64,000 nt of DNA, from the NCBI GenBank assembly GCA_019638615.1, contig JAHBTL010000019.1:1-64000 (forward strand), in the 5' to 3' direction. Positions 33,250-43,028 of this stretch are shown here, in pieces. The notes beneath the pieces were generated by a model. The model saw only the letters and a program-made list of their open reading frames with translations. It searched no databases and was not told where the DNA came from. The DNA is from Chitinophagaceae bacterium (GTDB lineage: Bacteria > Bacteroidota > Bacteroidia > Chitinophagales > Chitinophagaceae). Position numbers and translations under genes: made by a program. The stretch's first letter is position 1. Each line of letters opens with the position of its first letter.

Positions 33250-35040
33250 ATGAAACCAATATATATAATCATACTGATGGCTTTTTCAATCGGAATGTTT
33301 TCCTGTGGAAAAGATTTCCTGGATAAAGCCCCATTAAACCAGTTAAGCGGCGACTCTTATTTTAAGCAGGACAATGATTTTGCCTTATATACCGATGGGT
33401 TTTACAGCGCAATGACAGTACAACCTTCACCGGCGATCTGGTTTGATTTCAGGAGCGACCTGGTGGGTCTGTGGCAACCGAAATCAGGGAACAGGAGTTA
33501 TGCGGATCTGCACGACGGGAATATGACAGCGTCCACCAGTTCCCCGGGAATCTATTGGGATTACAGCCCGATAAGAAATGCTTATGTTTTGTTGAACAAC
33601 ATTGACAACGTGGAGCTTGCTGCCAATAATAAAAACCTGTACCTGGGCACCACTTACTATTTGCTGGCCTACCGTTATTTTGTAATGTTCCGGGCCTATG
33701 AATCTGTACCTATTGTTAAAAGTGTACTTGAGATCAAAGATGCCGATGTAGGCTCTTCTTCCAAGGAGGAGGTTTTTGCTGAAGCGCTGGGTTTTGTAAA
33801 TAAAGCGATCGAGGCACTACCGAGTCTGGGTCCTACTGAACGGGTAAGGGGCCGTTTGACAAAGCTGGTTGCCATGACGCTTAAAACCGAGATGCTTTTG
33901 TACACGGCGTCTTACTACAACGGCAGCATGAGCGGGGCTACCTGGGCAGACGCGGCCAGTGCCGCTTCAGCCGCATTGGCAGAAGCAGATAACAAAGCGT
34001 ATGGTCTGGCGGCTGATTTCAACAGCCTGTTTATAGCCGATCAGCAAAGCGGAACAGATCCGCAGAAAGAAATTATTTTCGAGTATGTGCGGCTGAAAGA
34101 TGTGGCGCTCAATTCTTTCTCTTATTACAACTTCGGTCCTCATAAAAATAATATTGGCTGGGGAGATTTCCCGCTCACCCAGGAATGTGTGGATATGTTC
34201 GATTGTACCGATGGGAAGCCTATCGGCAAAAGCGCCGTATATGATCCGGCAAAACCGTTTAACAACCGTGACCCGCGTTTTACGCTGACCACCCTGTACC
34301 CCGGAAGGATAACCGCGTTTGCGGATGGCAACCAGTGGATCGTCAATACCTTATCGGAATTCGAGTATGATAATGACGGGAATAAAACTGCTGTTGTAAA
34401 CAACGATTACATGAAGACCCTCGGCAGCTCAATAGACCGCTCCCCTTCTGGTTACATCAATATCAAATACTGGGACAGGTACAACGGCCGCAACGGGGGG
34501 CATGCAAGCTTTATCAATTACCGTTATGGAGAACTGTTGCTGATGTACGCGGAAGCGATGAACGAAGCCTATGGCCCCTCCGCTGAAGTGTATGATGCCT
34601 TGACGAAGCTGCGCGCCCGCCCAACGGTCGGTTTACCTGCGGTTACTGCTGCTGACTATGCGACGCAGGCAACGCTGCGGGAGTTTATCCGCAAAGAGCG
34701 GGTTTGCGAGCTGGTGTGTGAAGGCAAGCGTTACTGGGATCTGAAACGCTGGCACCTGTTTGAAACAAGACTGAACATGTCTCACTATTCGATGCACATC
34801 GCAAAGACCTTTGATGCGAACGGCAATCCCACTTCTTATATGGATAAGCTTTGGATCGGGACCAGCCTGAGCGGTCCGGCGAAGGGTGAGTACTTCGATA
34901 TCCCTAACGGTGCAAACGGAGGGGAGCTGATGCATACGAGCATTTTCCCCGGCGCCAAATATTATGTATGGCCCATCCCTGAAAATGCGATCAACCGTAG
35001 TACAACAGGAGCGCTGAAACAAAATCCGCTGTGGCAATAG
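33250..35040 (+). CDS. SusD/RagB-family surface lipoprotein
   Basis: A 596-residue lipoprotein (MFSCGKDFLDKAPLNQ, lipobox Cys about 19). It has the TPR-rich SusD fold: the early GDSYFKQDND and TDGFYSAM block, NAYVLLNNIDNVE, LAYRYFVMFRAYESVP, and the C-terminal ICKERVCEL-like FIRKERVCELVCEGKRYWDLKRW with final WPIPENAINRS and NPLWQ. It caps the SusC barrel and binds glycan. The substrate cannot be told from sequence. Confidence 0.95.
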   Translation: MKPIYIIILMAFSIGMFSCGKDFLDKAPLNQLSGDSYFKQDNDFALYTDGFYSAMTVQPSPAIWFDFRSDLVGLWQPKSGNRSYADLHDGNMTASTSSPGIYWDYSPIRNAYVLLNNIDNVELAANNKNLYLGTTYYLLAYRYFVMFRAYESVPIVKSVLEIKDADVGSSSKEEVFAEALGFVNKAIEALPSLGPTERVRGRLTKLVAMTLKTEMLLYTASYYNGSMSGATWADAASAASAALAEADNKAYGLAADFNSLFIADQQSGTDPQKEIIFEYVRLKDVALNSFSYYNFGPHKNNIGWGDFPLTQECVDMFDCTDGKPIGKSAVYDPAKPFNNRDPRFTLTTLYPGRITAFADGNQWIVNTLSEFEYDNDGNKTAVVNNDYMKTLGSSIDRSPSGYINIKYWDRYNGRNGGHASFINYRYGELLLMYAEAMNEAYGPSAEVYDALTKLRARPTVGLPAVTAADYATQATLREFIRKERVCELVCEGKRYWDLKRWHLFETRLNMSHYSMHIAKTFDANGNPTSYMDKLWIGTSLSGPAKGEYFDIPNGANGGELMHTSIFPGAKYYVWPIPENAINRSTTGALKQNPLWQ

Positions 35041-35168
35041 CAACGGGCGTATTTGCCATCGGTGAGCACTATTCTCATTGCGGCAAGGTAGGAGATAAGC
35101 AAATACTGCAATAAAGTTCAAATCTTCGCTTTTTTGCAAGTTTTCCGATAGGTGGGGACATCATAGCC

Positions 35169-35345
35169 GTCAACTTAAGCCCGGAGGGCTTGAATTTGAA
35201 TAGCCCTCAACAAAGTTGGGGGACAAATGCCGATTTTTTTGTGAACCCCGTAGGGGTTCAATATGAAATGCGCCAATATACCACCGGTTGCACCGATGGT
35301 TATTCAGATTAAATCCCATTCGGGGTAGATTTCTTAAATTGACGG
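35169..35345. repeat. Cluster of short G+C-rich hairpins
   Basis: Lies in the 474-base gap between susD and the broken esterase gene. It contains AGCCCGGAGGGCT (35178-35190), AACCCCGTAGGGGTT (35244-35258), CCACCGGTTGCACCGATGG and CCCATTCGGGG, separated by ATATGAA-type linkers. Such CCCGGAGGG/CCCGTAGGGG clusters are, to my knowledge, recurrent intergenic repeats of Bacteroidota. The remaining gap (35346-35514) shows no gene that I can support. Confidence 0.65.
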
Positions 35346-35514
35346 ACATGGTGGTGACACCGACCGGTAGTGCGCTCTATGGGTGCATGCCTCAATGAGG
35401 CTGTCGGTCATGAGTGGGTTCCGGACCATAACTGTGGGGGCAGCGGAATGATATGCCTTCAGGGGATGTTGATAGGGTTAAACATAAAACCGGGGATGTA
35501 TAAAAACTAAAAAA

Positions 35515-36931
35515 ATGAAACGATTTTTTTTATTGCCGCTACTTCTTACGCTCGGCGTGGTATTATACGGAAAGCCGGTACTGCCTGATATCCTGAGTGA
35601 CGGGATGGTACTGCAACAAAACAGCAAAGTAAATATATGGGGAAAAGCCGAACCGGGAAAGACAGTGGAAGTCAAACCTTCCTGGAGCAAAAAAGCAGTG
35701 CGTGCAAGGGTAGACAACTAGGGAAACTGGCTTGCTGTGATTGAGACTCCCGAAGCCGGTTTTACTCCCCGCACCGTCACTGTTTCCGATGGCGAAAAGG
35801 TAATCCTTAGAGATATCCTGATAGGAGAAGTCTGGCTGGCATCGGGGCAGAGTAATATGGAAATGACGCTCAATGGAAGGAATAACAATCCCACCATGTA
35901 TGCGAACGAGGCCATTGCCCTCGCCGGACAATATCCTGCTATCCGCTTTGCTACAATCCCCAAGACCCGGACATATGAACCGCAGGAAAAGGCAGGGGGA
36001 CGCTGGCAGGTATGCACCCCAGCCAATTCACCCGATTTCAGCGCCACGGCATTCTTTTTTGCCGAAAGCCTCCACAAGTCACTGAATGTACCGGTAGGCA
36101 TCATCGCCTCCTCCTGGGGAGGCACCCCTGTAGAAGCATGGCTTGACAGGCAAACCCTGGAGAGCTATCCCGATACAACCCTGAACAAAGAATTGAGGAA
36201 GGCGGAGCGTCCATTGCTGATGTACAACGCCATGATCCACCCGCTTGCCAATTACGTTGTAAAGGGCTTCATCTGGTACCAGGGAGAAGCGAATGTCAGT
36301 GGCTACAAGGTTTACGCAGAACGCCTCCGTGACATGGTAACGCTCTGGCGCAAGCTATGGAACAACCCCGAACTCCCGTTCTACTATGTGGAAATCGCCC
36401 CCTTTGCCTATAACAATAATGGTGATGACACCCGGGCTGCTTACCTGCGTGAGGTGCAGTTCAAGGCACAGAAGCTGATCCCGCATAGTGGGATGATCTC
36501 CACGAACGACCTGGTGGAGCCTTTTGAGTTCAACAATATCCATCCCCGCAATAAGACCGATATAGGAAAGCGGCTCGCGTTCATGGCGCTCAACAAAACC
36601 TACGGATATGAGCGGGTGGCTGCACACGGGCCGGAATACAGTTCGATGGAGGTTGGCGAGGGAAAGATAATTCTCACGTTCGATCATGTAGGTGGAGGAT
36701 TCAACCGGATAGATGGTATAGAGGGATTTGAAATAGCCGGAGAGGATAGACAATTCCTTCCCGCCCGGGCGGTAGTGGTACGGGGGCGGTAAAGTGGAAG
36801 TGTCCCGTGAGGGGATTGACAAGCCGGTAGCCGTCCGTTATTGTTTCAGGAACTTCCGCATAGGGAATTTTGCCGGAACACGCGAATTGCCCGTGGTTCC
36901 ATTTAGAACGGATACCTTTGAAAGTAAATAG
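35515..36931 (+). pseudogene. Decayed sialate O-acetylesterase-like (SASA/SGNH) gene
   Basis: Related to secreted sialate O-acetylesterases. The signal peptide and N-domain (LPDILSDGMVLQQNSKVNIWGKA) stop at TAG 35719-35721, in the middle of the usual D-x-GNW motif. The same frame continues with the SGNH block GEVWLASGQSNMEM, GGTPVEAW, WYQGEANV and the C-terminal catalytic-type NNIHPRNKTDIG. Near 36783-36792 the frame ends after VVVRGR. The expected final domain (KVEVSREGIDKPVAVRY to RTDTFESK) is found one frame over, ending at 36931, as if one G was added to a G run. Two lesions make it a pseudogene unless the sequence is wrong. Confidence 0.85.
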
Positions 36932-36941
36932 CTTTAATTAC

Positions 36942-37139
36942 ATGAAATCAACTTATCCGAAATGTGTACTGATTGTGTTAACAGCCATATTGATCATTGG
37001 CTGCAACAGGGAAAATCCTGTAAAATCGTTTGATGATTTTGGTGTAAAACCAGACACGAAGCAGGATGCTTCTGTAGCTTCTGTAAAACTGATTCAGAGG
37101 CACGGAAAGAACTTTCATCGATTGACGCTGTTACAGTAA
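36942..37139 (+). CDS. Very small putative lipoprotein
   Basis: A 65-residue product with a signal and lipobox (TAILIIGC) and only about 45 mature residues (NRENPVKSFDDFGVKPDTKQD and on). No family is recognised. It sits between a pseudogene and the oxidoreductase gene and may be a truncated remnant of a longer lipoprotein. An upstream in-frame ATG at 36870 would overlap the pseudogene tail and spoil the signal peptide. Confidence 0.45.
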   Translation: MKSTYPKCVLIVLTAILIIGCNRENPVKSFDDFGVKPDTKQDASVASVKLIQRHGKNFHRLTLLQ

Positions 37140-37173
37140 AGGACAATTAATAAAAGTCATAACAAAATACATT

Positions 37174-38595
37174 ATGACAACAAGAAGAGGTTTTATTAGA
37201 AATGCAGCCCTGACTTCAGCCGGGCTCGCCATGGGCGGTATCACTACAGGAATGACTGCCGCAAGTTACAACCGGGTGGCGGGCGCCAATAAAAAGGTGA
37301 ACCTGGCCCATATCGGTATCGGGAACAGGGGATGGGATATCGTCAATGATTTCGACAAGACGGGTCTGGCCAATGTGGTCGCTCTCTGCGATGTCGACCT
37401 GGGAGCAGAACATACGAAGAAGGCACTCGGCAAGTTCCCCAAAGCCAAACGGTTCAAAGATTTCAGGGAAATGCTCGACAAGATGGGCAACGAGATCGAA
37501 GCAGTGGCTATCGCTACACCCGACTTCGCGCATTTTCCCATCGTAATGATGTCGATGGCCTACGGCAAGCATGTGTACGTGGAAAAGCCGCTCACCCGCA
37601 CTTTCCACGAATCGGAACTGCTGCTGAAGGCCGCCAGGAAATATCCGAACGTAGTCACCCAGATGGGGAACCAGGGCCATTCCGAAGCCAACTATTTCCA
37701 GTTCAAAGCCTGGAAAGCAGCTGGTATCATTAAAGACGTGACAGCCATTACGGCACATATGAACGCCGCACGCCGCTGGCACGGATGGGATCCCGCCATC
37801 AAAAAATTTCCCGCTGCCGAGCCCATCCCTGAAACACTGGACTGGGATCTTTGGACAATGGCGCAGCGTTATCACGAGTACAACAAGGATCTCCATTACG
37901 GGCAGTGGCGTTGCTGGTATGATTTCGGCATGGGAGCACTTGGCGACTGGGGAGCACATATTCTCGACGCGGTGCACGAATTCCTCGACCTGGGCCTGCC
38001 GGAAGAAGTGACTCCATTGAGACTGAAAGATCATAACGACTACTTTTTCCCGATGTCGAGTACCATAGCATTCAAATTCCCGAAACGGGGCAATATGCCG
38101 CCGCTGGTGATCACCTGGTATGATGGACTGGATAATATCCCGGCTGTTCCTGAAGGATACGGGGTATCGGAAATCGATTCCAATATTCCTCCCGTGGCAG
38201 GCGGAAAGATACAACCGGCGAAGCTGAATCCCGGAAAAGAGATTTATAGCAAGGAACTTACTTTCAAGGGTGGATCGCATGGCAGCACCCTGAGCATCAT
38301 TCCTGAAGAAAAGGCGAAAGCGATGGCGAAAGACCTGCCCGAAGTGCTATCGGGTCCTTCCAATCATTTTGCGAACTTCCTGCTGGCCTGCCAGGGCAGG
38401 GAGAAGACCCGGTCTCCGTTTGAGATCTCCGCTCCGTTGAGCCAGGTATTCTGCCTGGGTGTGGCTGCACAGAAACTGAACCGCAAGATCGTGTTCGACC
38501 GTAACACCAAACGGGTCACCAATGATGCTTTTGCAGATGCTTATCTCGTTGGGGAGCCACCCAGGAAAGGATGGGAAGATTTTTATAAGATATAG
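37174..38595 (+). CDS. Gfo/Idh/MocA-family oxidoreductase with Tat signal
   Basis: A 473-residue NAD(P)-dependent oxidoreductase. The N-terminus TTRRGFIRNAALTSAG is a twin-arginine export signal, so the folded protein likely works in the periplasm. A Rossmann fold follows with IGIGNRG (about 48-54), then VAIATPDFAHFP and the family motif EKPLTR, and a C-terminal beta-sheet domain with YDFGMGALGDWGAHILD. Such exported members occur in glycan and amino-sugar loci, and some act as glycosidases through transient oxidation. The substrate here is unknown. Confidence 0.92.
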   Translation: MTTRRGFIRNAALTSAGLAMGGITTGMTAASYNRVAGANKKVNLAHIGIGNRGWDIVNDFDKTGLANVVALCDVDLGAEHTKKALGKFPKAKRFKDFREMLDKMGNEIEAVAIATPDFAHFPIVMMSMAYGKHVYVEKPLTRTFHESELLLKAARKYPNVVTQMGNQGHSEANYFQFKAWKAAGIIKDVTAITAHMNAARRWHGWDPAIKKFPAAEPIPETLDWDLWTMAQRYHEYNKDLHYGQWRCWYDFGMGALGDWGAHILDAVHEFLDLGLPEEVTPLRLKDHNDYFFPMSSTIAFKFPKRGNMPPLVITWYDGLDNIPAVPEGYGVSEIDSNIPPVAGGKIQPAKLNPGKEIYSKELTFKGGSHGSTLSIIPEEKAKAMAKDLPEVLSGPSNHFANFLLACQGREKTRSPFEISAPLSQVFCLGVAAQKLNRKIVFDRNTKRVTNDAFADAYLVGEPPRKGWEDFYKI

Positions 38596-38666
38596 GATGC
38601 AGGATTTGCTATGTTATATTACGCACGCACAAATCCCGGTCATTGAAAATTGATTTATAAAAACAT

Positions 38667-40898
38667 ATGAAATATTTTCTTGTATGCTTTTTGGCTATTG
38701 TTTCTTTGAGGCTTAGCGCACAAAATGTAAGCGACTATGATATAGTATGGGATACGCCTTCAGAAAACGCGGCGGGCTCCATGCCTATCGGAAATGGAGA
38801 AGTTGGTTTGAACTGTTGGGTTGACAGGGAAAGCGGAGACCTGCTGTTCTATGTTTCGCGCACCGATTCCTGGAGTGAAACAATGTCGCTGCTGAAACTG
38901 GGAAGGGTCAGGGTTTCTTTTGAACCTGCCATCTTTCGTGATCATGCATCGTTTGTTCAGCGCCTCAGTTTGCACGATGGGTATATACGGATAGAAGGGA
39001 GGAACAAACAGGCAAAACTTTCTTTGAAGCTGTTTGTTGATAAGGATCTGCCGGTGGTTCATCTTACCGGCGAATCGGATCTACCGGTAAAGGCTACCGC
39101 CTCGGTGGAGATCTGGAGAGATAAACAGCGGGTGTTATCAGACAAAGAGATAGAAAGGGCATTATCAGGTCACCCTGATTCGCTGAAATTTATGGAGTAC
39201 CCGGATGTGGTGTACGATGATAAAAAAAACATAACGGTTTATCACCGCAATGAAACTTCGGTCTACCCCATTCATCTGCAGCTCCAAAAATTACAACCGG
39301 AAAACGCCGGACAGTACGACCCGCTGATCAACCGTACATTCGGAATGGTTATTGGCGGCCAGGGTTTTGAAAAGCAAACGCCTGTATCGCTGGCCATGGA
39401 AAAGCCCCGGAAAAAGTTCACGCTGAAAATTGCAACCCATACTGCTCAAACACCTACCGCATCACACTGGATACAGGAAGCGGATCAGATCATGCAGACC
39501 TCACCGGGTGCTGCCGTAGCTGCAGGAAGAACTAAAAACTGGTGGAATGATTTTTGGAGCAAAAGCTACCTGTTCGTTTCAACACCTGGCGATACTACCG
39601 GTAAAAAGATCACACAATCGTATATCCTTCAGCGTTGGATGACGGCAAGCGCGGGACGGGGTAATTATCCTGTTAAATTCAACGGATCTATATTTACGGT
39701 GGAGCCGCAGTATACAGATCCTAACAGGCGGTTCTCGGCTGATTTCAGGCTATGGGGTGGCGGTTACTGGTGGCAGAATACCAGGCTTATCTATTACCCG
39801 CTGTTGCAAACGGGCAATTTTGATATGCTCAGGGCATTGTTCGATCATTATTTTTCAAATCTTCCACTTATGAAAAGCACCGCGAAAGCATTTTATAATG
39901 CCCCGGGTGCGGTTTGCCCGGAAACGACCACCATCTTCGGTACTTTTCAAAATACAGATTATCGCTGGGACAGGAGTGGATTGAAAGATGGGGAAGTGGG
40001 CAACGACTATATTAAATATTGCTGGAACTCAGGCCTGGAGCTCCTTGCATTGATGATCGATCATTACAGGTATACCGGCGACCATTCGTTTGCGCAGCAA
40101 CGTTTGCTCCCCATGGCACGCGAGATACTGTCATTCTTCAACGCTTTTTTTCCGAAAAATGAAAACGGGATCATGGAGATCACACCGACCCATTCGCTGG
40201 AAACCTACTGGTATAGCGTGAAAAATGATTTGCCCAGTGTGGCCGGACTGCATTACGTGGTTGATGAACTGCTGAAGCTTCCTGCAGCGGTGAATACGGA
40301 TGAAGACCGACAGGTTTGGAGCGAACTGAAAAAAGCATTGCCTGCAATTCCTGTTGTACAAAAAGAAGGCAGGACCCTGTTCTCTCCTGCACAGGAATTT
40401 GAAGACAGGAGAACCAATGCCGAAAATCCTGAGCTCTATGCCATATTCCCTTTTCCTTTAAGCAATATTGCAACGGCAAATAAGCAAACCGGTATCGATT
40501 CTTATAACAACCGTATACAAAAGGCCACCCACGGGTGGACACAGGACGGACAACAGGCCGCACGGCTTGGTTTGGTGGAAGAAGCCAAAAAAAATATACT
40601 GGCTAAAATTGAAAACACAAACAGGAACTTCCGCTTTCCTGCTATTTGGGGGCCTAACTACGACTGGACGCCTGACCAGTGTCATGGAGGAAACCTCCTG
40701 CTTGCCCTGCAGGAAATGGTGATGCAGAGCTACGGTACTACCAGTTATCTTTTGCCAGCCTTTCCGAAAGACTGGAACGTATCTTTTCTTTTATATGCAC
40801 CTGGTAATACGAAAGTAAAAGGACACTATCGCTATGGAGCGCTAACGTATAAAAAGCTTACCGGTTCCGGTGAAGTAGTGGAAATGAAACAGAAATAG
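38667..40898 (+). CDS. Secreted DUF5703 glycosidase-like protein
   Basis: A 743-residue exported protein (signal peptide 1-19). The N-domain is DUF5703-like: YDIVWDTPSENAAGSMPIGNGEVGLNCWV and LLKLGRVRVSFEP. The C-terminal two-thirds resemble an (alpha/alpha)6 barrel of the GH95 or GH65 kind, with ADFRLWGGGYWWQNTRLIYYPLL and MEITPTHSLETYW. The catalytic residues cannot be fixed from the sequence alone. It is the last gene of the SusCD locus; removal of terminal sugars from a complex glycan is inferred. Confidence 0.8.
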   Translation: MKYFLVCFLAIVSLRLSAQNVSDYDIVWDTPSENAAGSMPIGNGEVGLNCWVDRESGDLLFYVSRTDSWSETMSLLKLGRVRVSFEPAIFRDHASFVQRLSLHDGYIRIEGRNKQAKLSLKLFVDKDLPVVHLTGESDLPVKATASVEIWRDKQRVLSDKEIERALSGHPDSLKFMEYPDVVYDDKKNITVYHRNETSVYPIHLQLQKLQPENAGQYDPLINRTFGMVIGGQGFEKQTPVSLAMEKPRKKFTLKIATHTAQTPTASHWIQEADQIMQTSPGAAVAAGRTKNWWNDFWSKSYLFVSTPGDTTGKKITQSYILQRWMTASAGRGNYPVKFNGSIFTVEPQYTDPNRRFSADFRLWGGGYWWQNTRLIYYPLLQTGNFDMLRALFDHYFSNLPLMKSTAKAFYNAPGAVCPETTTIFGTFQNTDYRWDRSGLKDGEVGNDYIKYCWNSGLELLALMIDHYRYTGDHSFAQQRLLPMAREILSFFNAFFPKNENGIMEITPTHSLETYWYSVKNDLPSVAGLHYVVDELLKLPAAVNTDEDRQVWSELKKALPAIPVVQKEGRTLFSPAQEFEDRRTNAENPELYAIFPFPLSNIATANKQTGIDSYNNRIQKATHGWTQDGQQAARLGLVEEAKKNILAKIENTNRNFRFPAIWGPNYDWTPDQCHGGNLLLALQEMVMQSYGTTSYLLPAFPKDWNVSFLLYAPGNTKVKGHYRYGALTYKKLTGSGEVVEMKQK

Positions 40899-40972
40899 TT
40901 CAGAAATATTCCAATCAAAGAATTGCAGCCATCAGCAAACAATATAAAAAGAAGAGATTAATCATTGCATCA

Positions 40973-41851
40973 TCAGTGTGCAGCCTGTTTGACAGGCTCC
41001 GTAATAATAACGAAATCCCCCAGCTTCTTCCAGTCATCCCATTTAGGCGCTGCAACAGATGTGTCACTAAAAGACGAAATATTGGCACACCTGAGTGTAG
41101 GGGCATAACGCATGAGCTGCTCGTATGTTCCCAGCTTTTCATCGCTGTGGAAGCGCCCGTTCAGGTGCAATACCTGTTTCTTTGTGCGCCCCTTCTTCAG
41201 TAACCGGGCTATGCTCCAGGCCATGGTGGCATCCCAAAGGTTTTGCGACTGGTAAAATTTCAATGCTCCCATTCCTTCATGCCCTCCCATCAATTCCGAA
41301 AACTTTTCGTAGTATGCTCCCGTAAGCGTATCAATGGGCAGCGGAGCCAGCAGCGATCTGGCAGCTTTGGTTAGATCGTTCAGGCTTTCAAGCCCGCTGC
41401 GGGTTACACGATTGGTGTAACGGGAGGGGGCATTGGCTGCCGATACATATATTCCGTTTGCCCGGGCATATTCTACGAGAGGACGGTAATCCCTGTAATT
41501 TTTCCAGAGCCTGCCATCTTTTTCCAGGTTGCTTTCAGTGATCAGCCCTTTCATGTATTCATCAAGCACCAGTTGTACGTCGCGCTGGAACATTTCCATG
41601 GAAAGAATGGTTTGTTTTTTGCCCTGCTTATGTAAGCCCTGCAACAACAGCAGCTCTACCAAATGCGCTACAGAGTCATTGTGTTCTTCACCAAAGAAAA
41701 CAACCTCTTTGTTCTGTAGCTGTTCTACCAGCTCCTCCAGGCTTATTTCTCTTTTTTGTTCAACGGCGTAGATCCTGTATGAAGGTGTGGCATCGGTTTG
41801 CCCCCACAGCAGCGCCGGCACAAAGACGATCACCGGCAAAATATATTTCAT
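40973..41851 (-). CDS. ChaN-like haem-binding family protein
   Basis: A 292-residue exported protein when started at 41851 (MKYILPVIVFVPALLWGQ signal). The body has the ChaN/EreA-like fold marks EVVFFGEEHNDSVAHLVE, SMEMFQRDVQLVLDEYM, YVSAANAPSRYTNRV, the DATMAWSIA segment and VLHLNGRFHSDEKLG near the end. In characterised ChaN proteins this fold binds haem dimers and is linked to iron uptake; that role here is inference by family. It is convergent to the glycosidase gene. Confidence 0.82.
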   Translation of the reverse strand: MKYILPVIVFVPALLWGQTDATPSYRIYAVEQKREISLEELVEQLQNKEVVFFGEEHNDSVAHLVELLLLQGLHKQGKKQTILSMEMFQRDVQLVLDEYMKGLITESNLEKDGRLWKNYRDYRPLVEYARANGIYVSAANAPSRYTNRVTRSGLESLNDLTKAARSLLAPLPIDTLTGAYYEKFSELMGGHEGMGALKFYQSQNLWDATMAWSIARLLKKGRTKKQVLHLNGRFHSDEKLGTYEQLMRYAPTLRCANISSFSDTSVAAPKWDDWKKLGDFVIITEPVKQAAH

Positions 41852-41989
41852 AACATTGTTGAGCATGCTCTGTTTTTTCTATGGTTAAGCAGATCCTGCA
41901 CTATCTGCTGAAAACTGATTGCCGCAAGCTACTGACAAATGCAAAAAGCCATTTATGAAAACGGGAACTTTTTCTGACCCGGCGAACCC

Positions 41990-42112
41990 AACCGCCCCGA
42001 TATTCGCGGGGGAGAAGCAACTTCAACGATTGAACTTGCGTTGGGACTGCTTCACCCGCCGTAAAATTCAATTTAATTCAATGCAGCACATGAACGGTCT
42101 CACAGTGACAGA
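41990..42112. repeat. REP-like element (single copy)
   Basis: Contains GGAGAAGCAACTTCAACGATTG, TTGGGACTGCTTCACCCGCCG, AAAATTCAATTTAATTC and GGTCTCACAGTGAC, in the same order as at 27665-27887. It occupies much of the 298-base gap between the ChaN-like and DUF695 genes; nothing else is seen there. Confidence 0.68.
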
Positions 42113-42149
42113 AAAAAATACCCTCACCTGCGGTAAATGCACTCCGGCA

Positions 42150-42968
42150 TCATTTCACTGCAAAGGTTTCCCAACCGTCGTACCTTGCCGAATAATGAAG
42201 CGCCAGTTCCCATATATACAGGCTCACTTTGTCTATACTGGACTGGTCTGTTTTACCTGTTTTTGAAATTTGTAAACTGTAGGGACGGTCTTTTATTCCT
42301 TTTTCCTCGCCGCCGTTCTCAATTACAAAACCATTATCCTGTACTACGCGGGCAAATTTTTTCCTGTCCTGCTCGGTTTTAAAAAAAATAAAATGATCAA
42401 TCTTTCTCAGCGCTGCAGGGTGGTCACCGGCATCGGCCAGCCTGTCGAGCATGCGCCTGTTGTAAATACGCTGCATCTCTTTTTGCGAAGGGTACAGCAC
42501 GGTAAAATAATTGTCCAGCATGGGATCAGGTTTGGCCATTATATCCCACCTGCCGGAAGCGTATGTTCCCAATGCGTTAAAAGCATATTGCCTGTATTTC
42601 GAAGTATCGGCCGTATAAAAAAAGTAGTCGCGTTTGCCATTTTGCGTGTACCGGCCGGCGTAGGTAGCATTCAGGCTGTCTCCCAATACCTGTACCAGCT
42701 TATTTTCTACCGTGTCCAGCTTTTTTGCTTCGGCGTAAGACGGCATACCATTGTTATTTTCAGTAAGCAGGCTGATACTTATAATAATAACATTGGTTTT
42801 GATTTTAGCTTCAGGAGAAGTTCCGAAAGCAAGGTCGGCCATTACAGAAACAGGCCGTTTGTCTGCTTCCGCTACATAGGTTTCCCAGTTGCTGCTTTCC
42901 TGCGCCGGCACGGTTAACCAGGCAAAAGCCCCTAACAATATTACCGGCAAGGTTTTTATTCCCGTCAT
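42150..42968 (-). CDS. Exported DUF695/RraB-like protein
   Basis: A 272-residue protein. The start at 42968 gives a signal peptide (MTGIKTLPVILLGAFAWLTVPAQ); a longer ORF to 43073 would overlap the Nif3 gene. The N-terminal half matches DUF695 (WETYVAEADKRPVSVMADLAF). The C-terminal half has the RraB-like pattern (ADAGDHPAALRKIDHFIFFKTEQDRKKFARVV, GFVI). RraB inhibits RNase E in gamma-proteobacteria, but an exported copy cannot do that, so the function is unknown. Confidence 0.75.
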   Translation of the reverse strand: MTGIKTLPVILLGAFAWLTVPAQESSNWETYVAEADKRPVSVMADLAFGTSPEAKIKTNVIIISISLLTENNNGMPSYAEAKKLDTVENKLVQVLGDSLNATYAGRYTQNGKRDYFFYTADTSKYRQYAFNALGTYASGRWDIMAKPDPMLDNYFTVLYPSQKEMQRIYNRRMLDRLADAGDHPAALRKIDHFIFFKTEQDRKKFARVVQDNGFVIENGGEEKGIKDRPYSLQISKTGKTDQSSIDKVSLYIWELALHYSARYDGWETFAVK

Positions 42969-43028
42969 TGCACATTCATAAATTCGCAGCAAAGTAATGC
43001 CTATTTTTATATACCTATTCACAGGATC

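Noticed and set aside
35515-36931. Stop-codon readthrough plus programmed frameshift in the esterase gene
   Set aside because: Two unrelated recoding events in one gene without known signals are far less likely than decay or sequencing error.
37216-38280. 354-codon minus-strand ORF opposite the Gfo/Idh/MocA gene
   Set aside because: Antisense to a clearly real gene with export signal and NAD motif; the long open frame results from codon bias in the G+C-richer locus.
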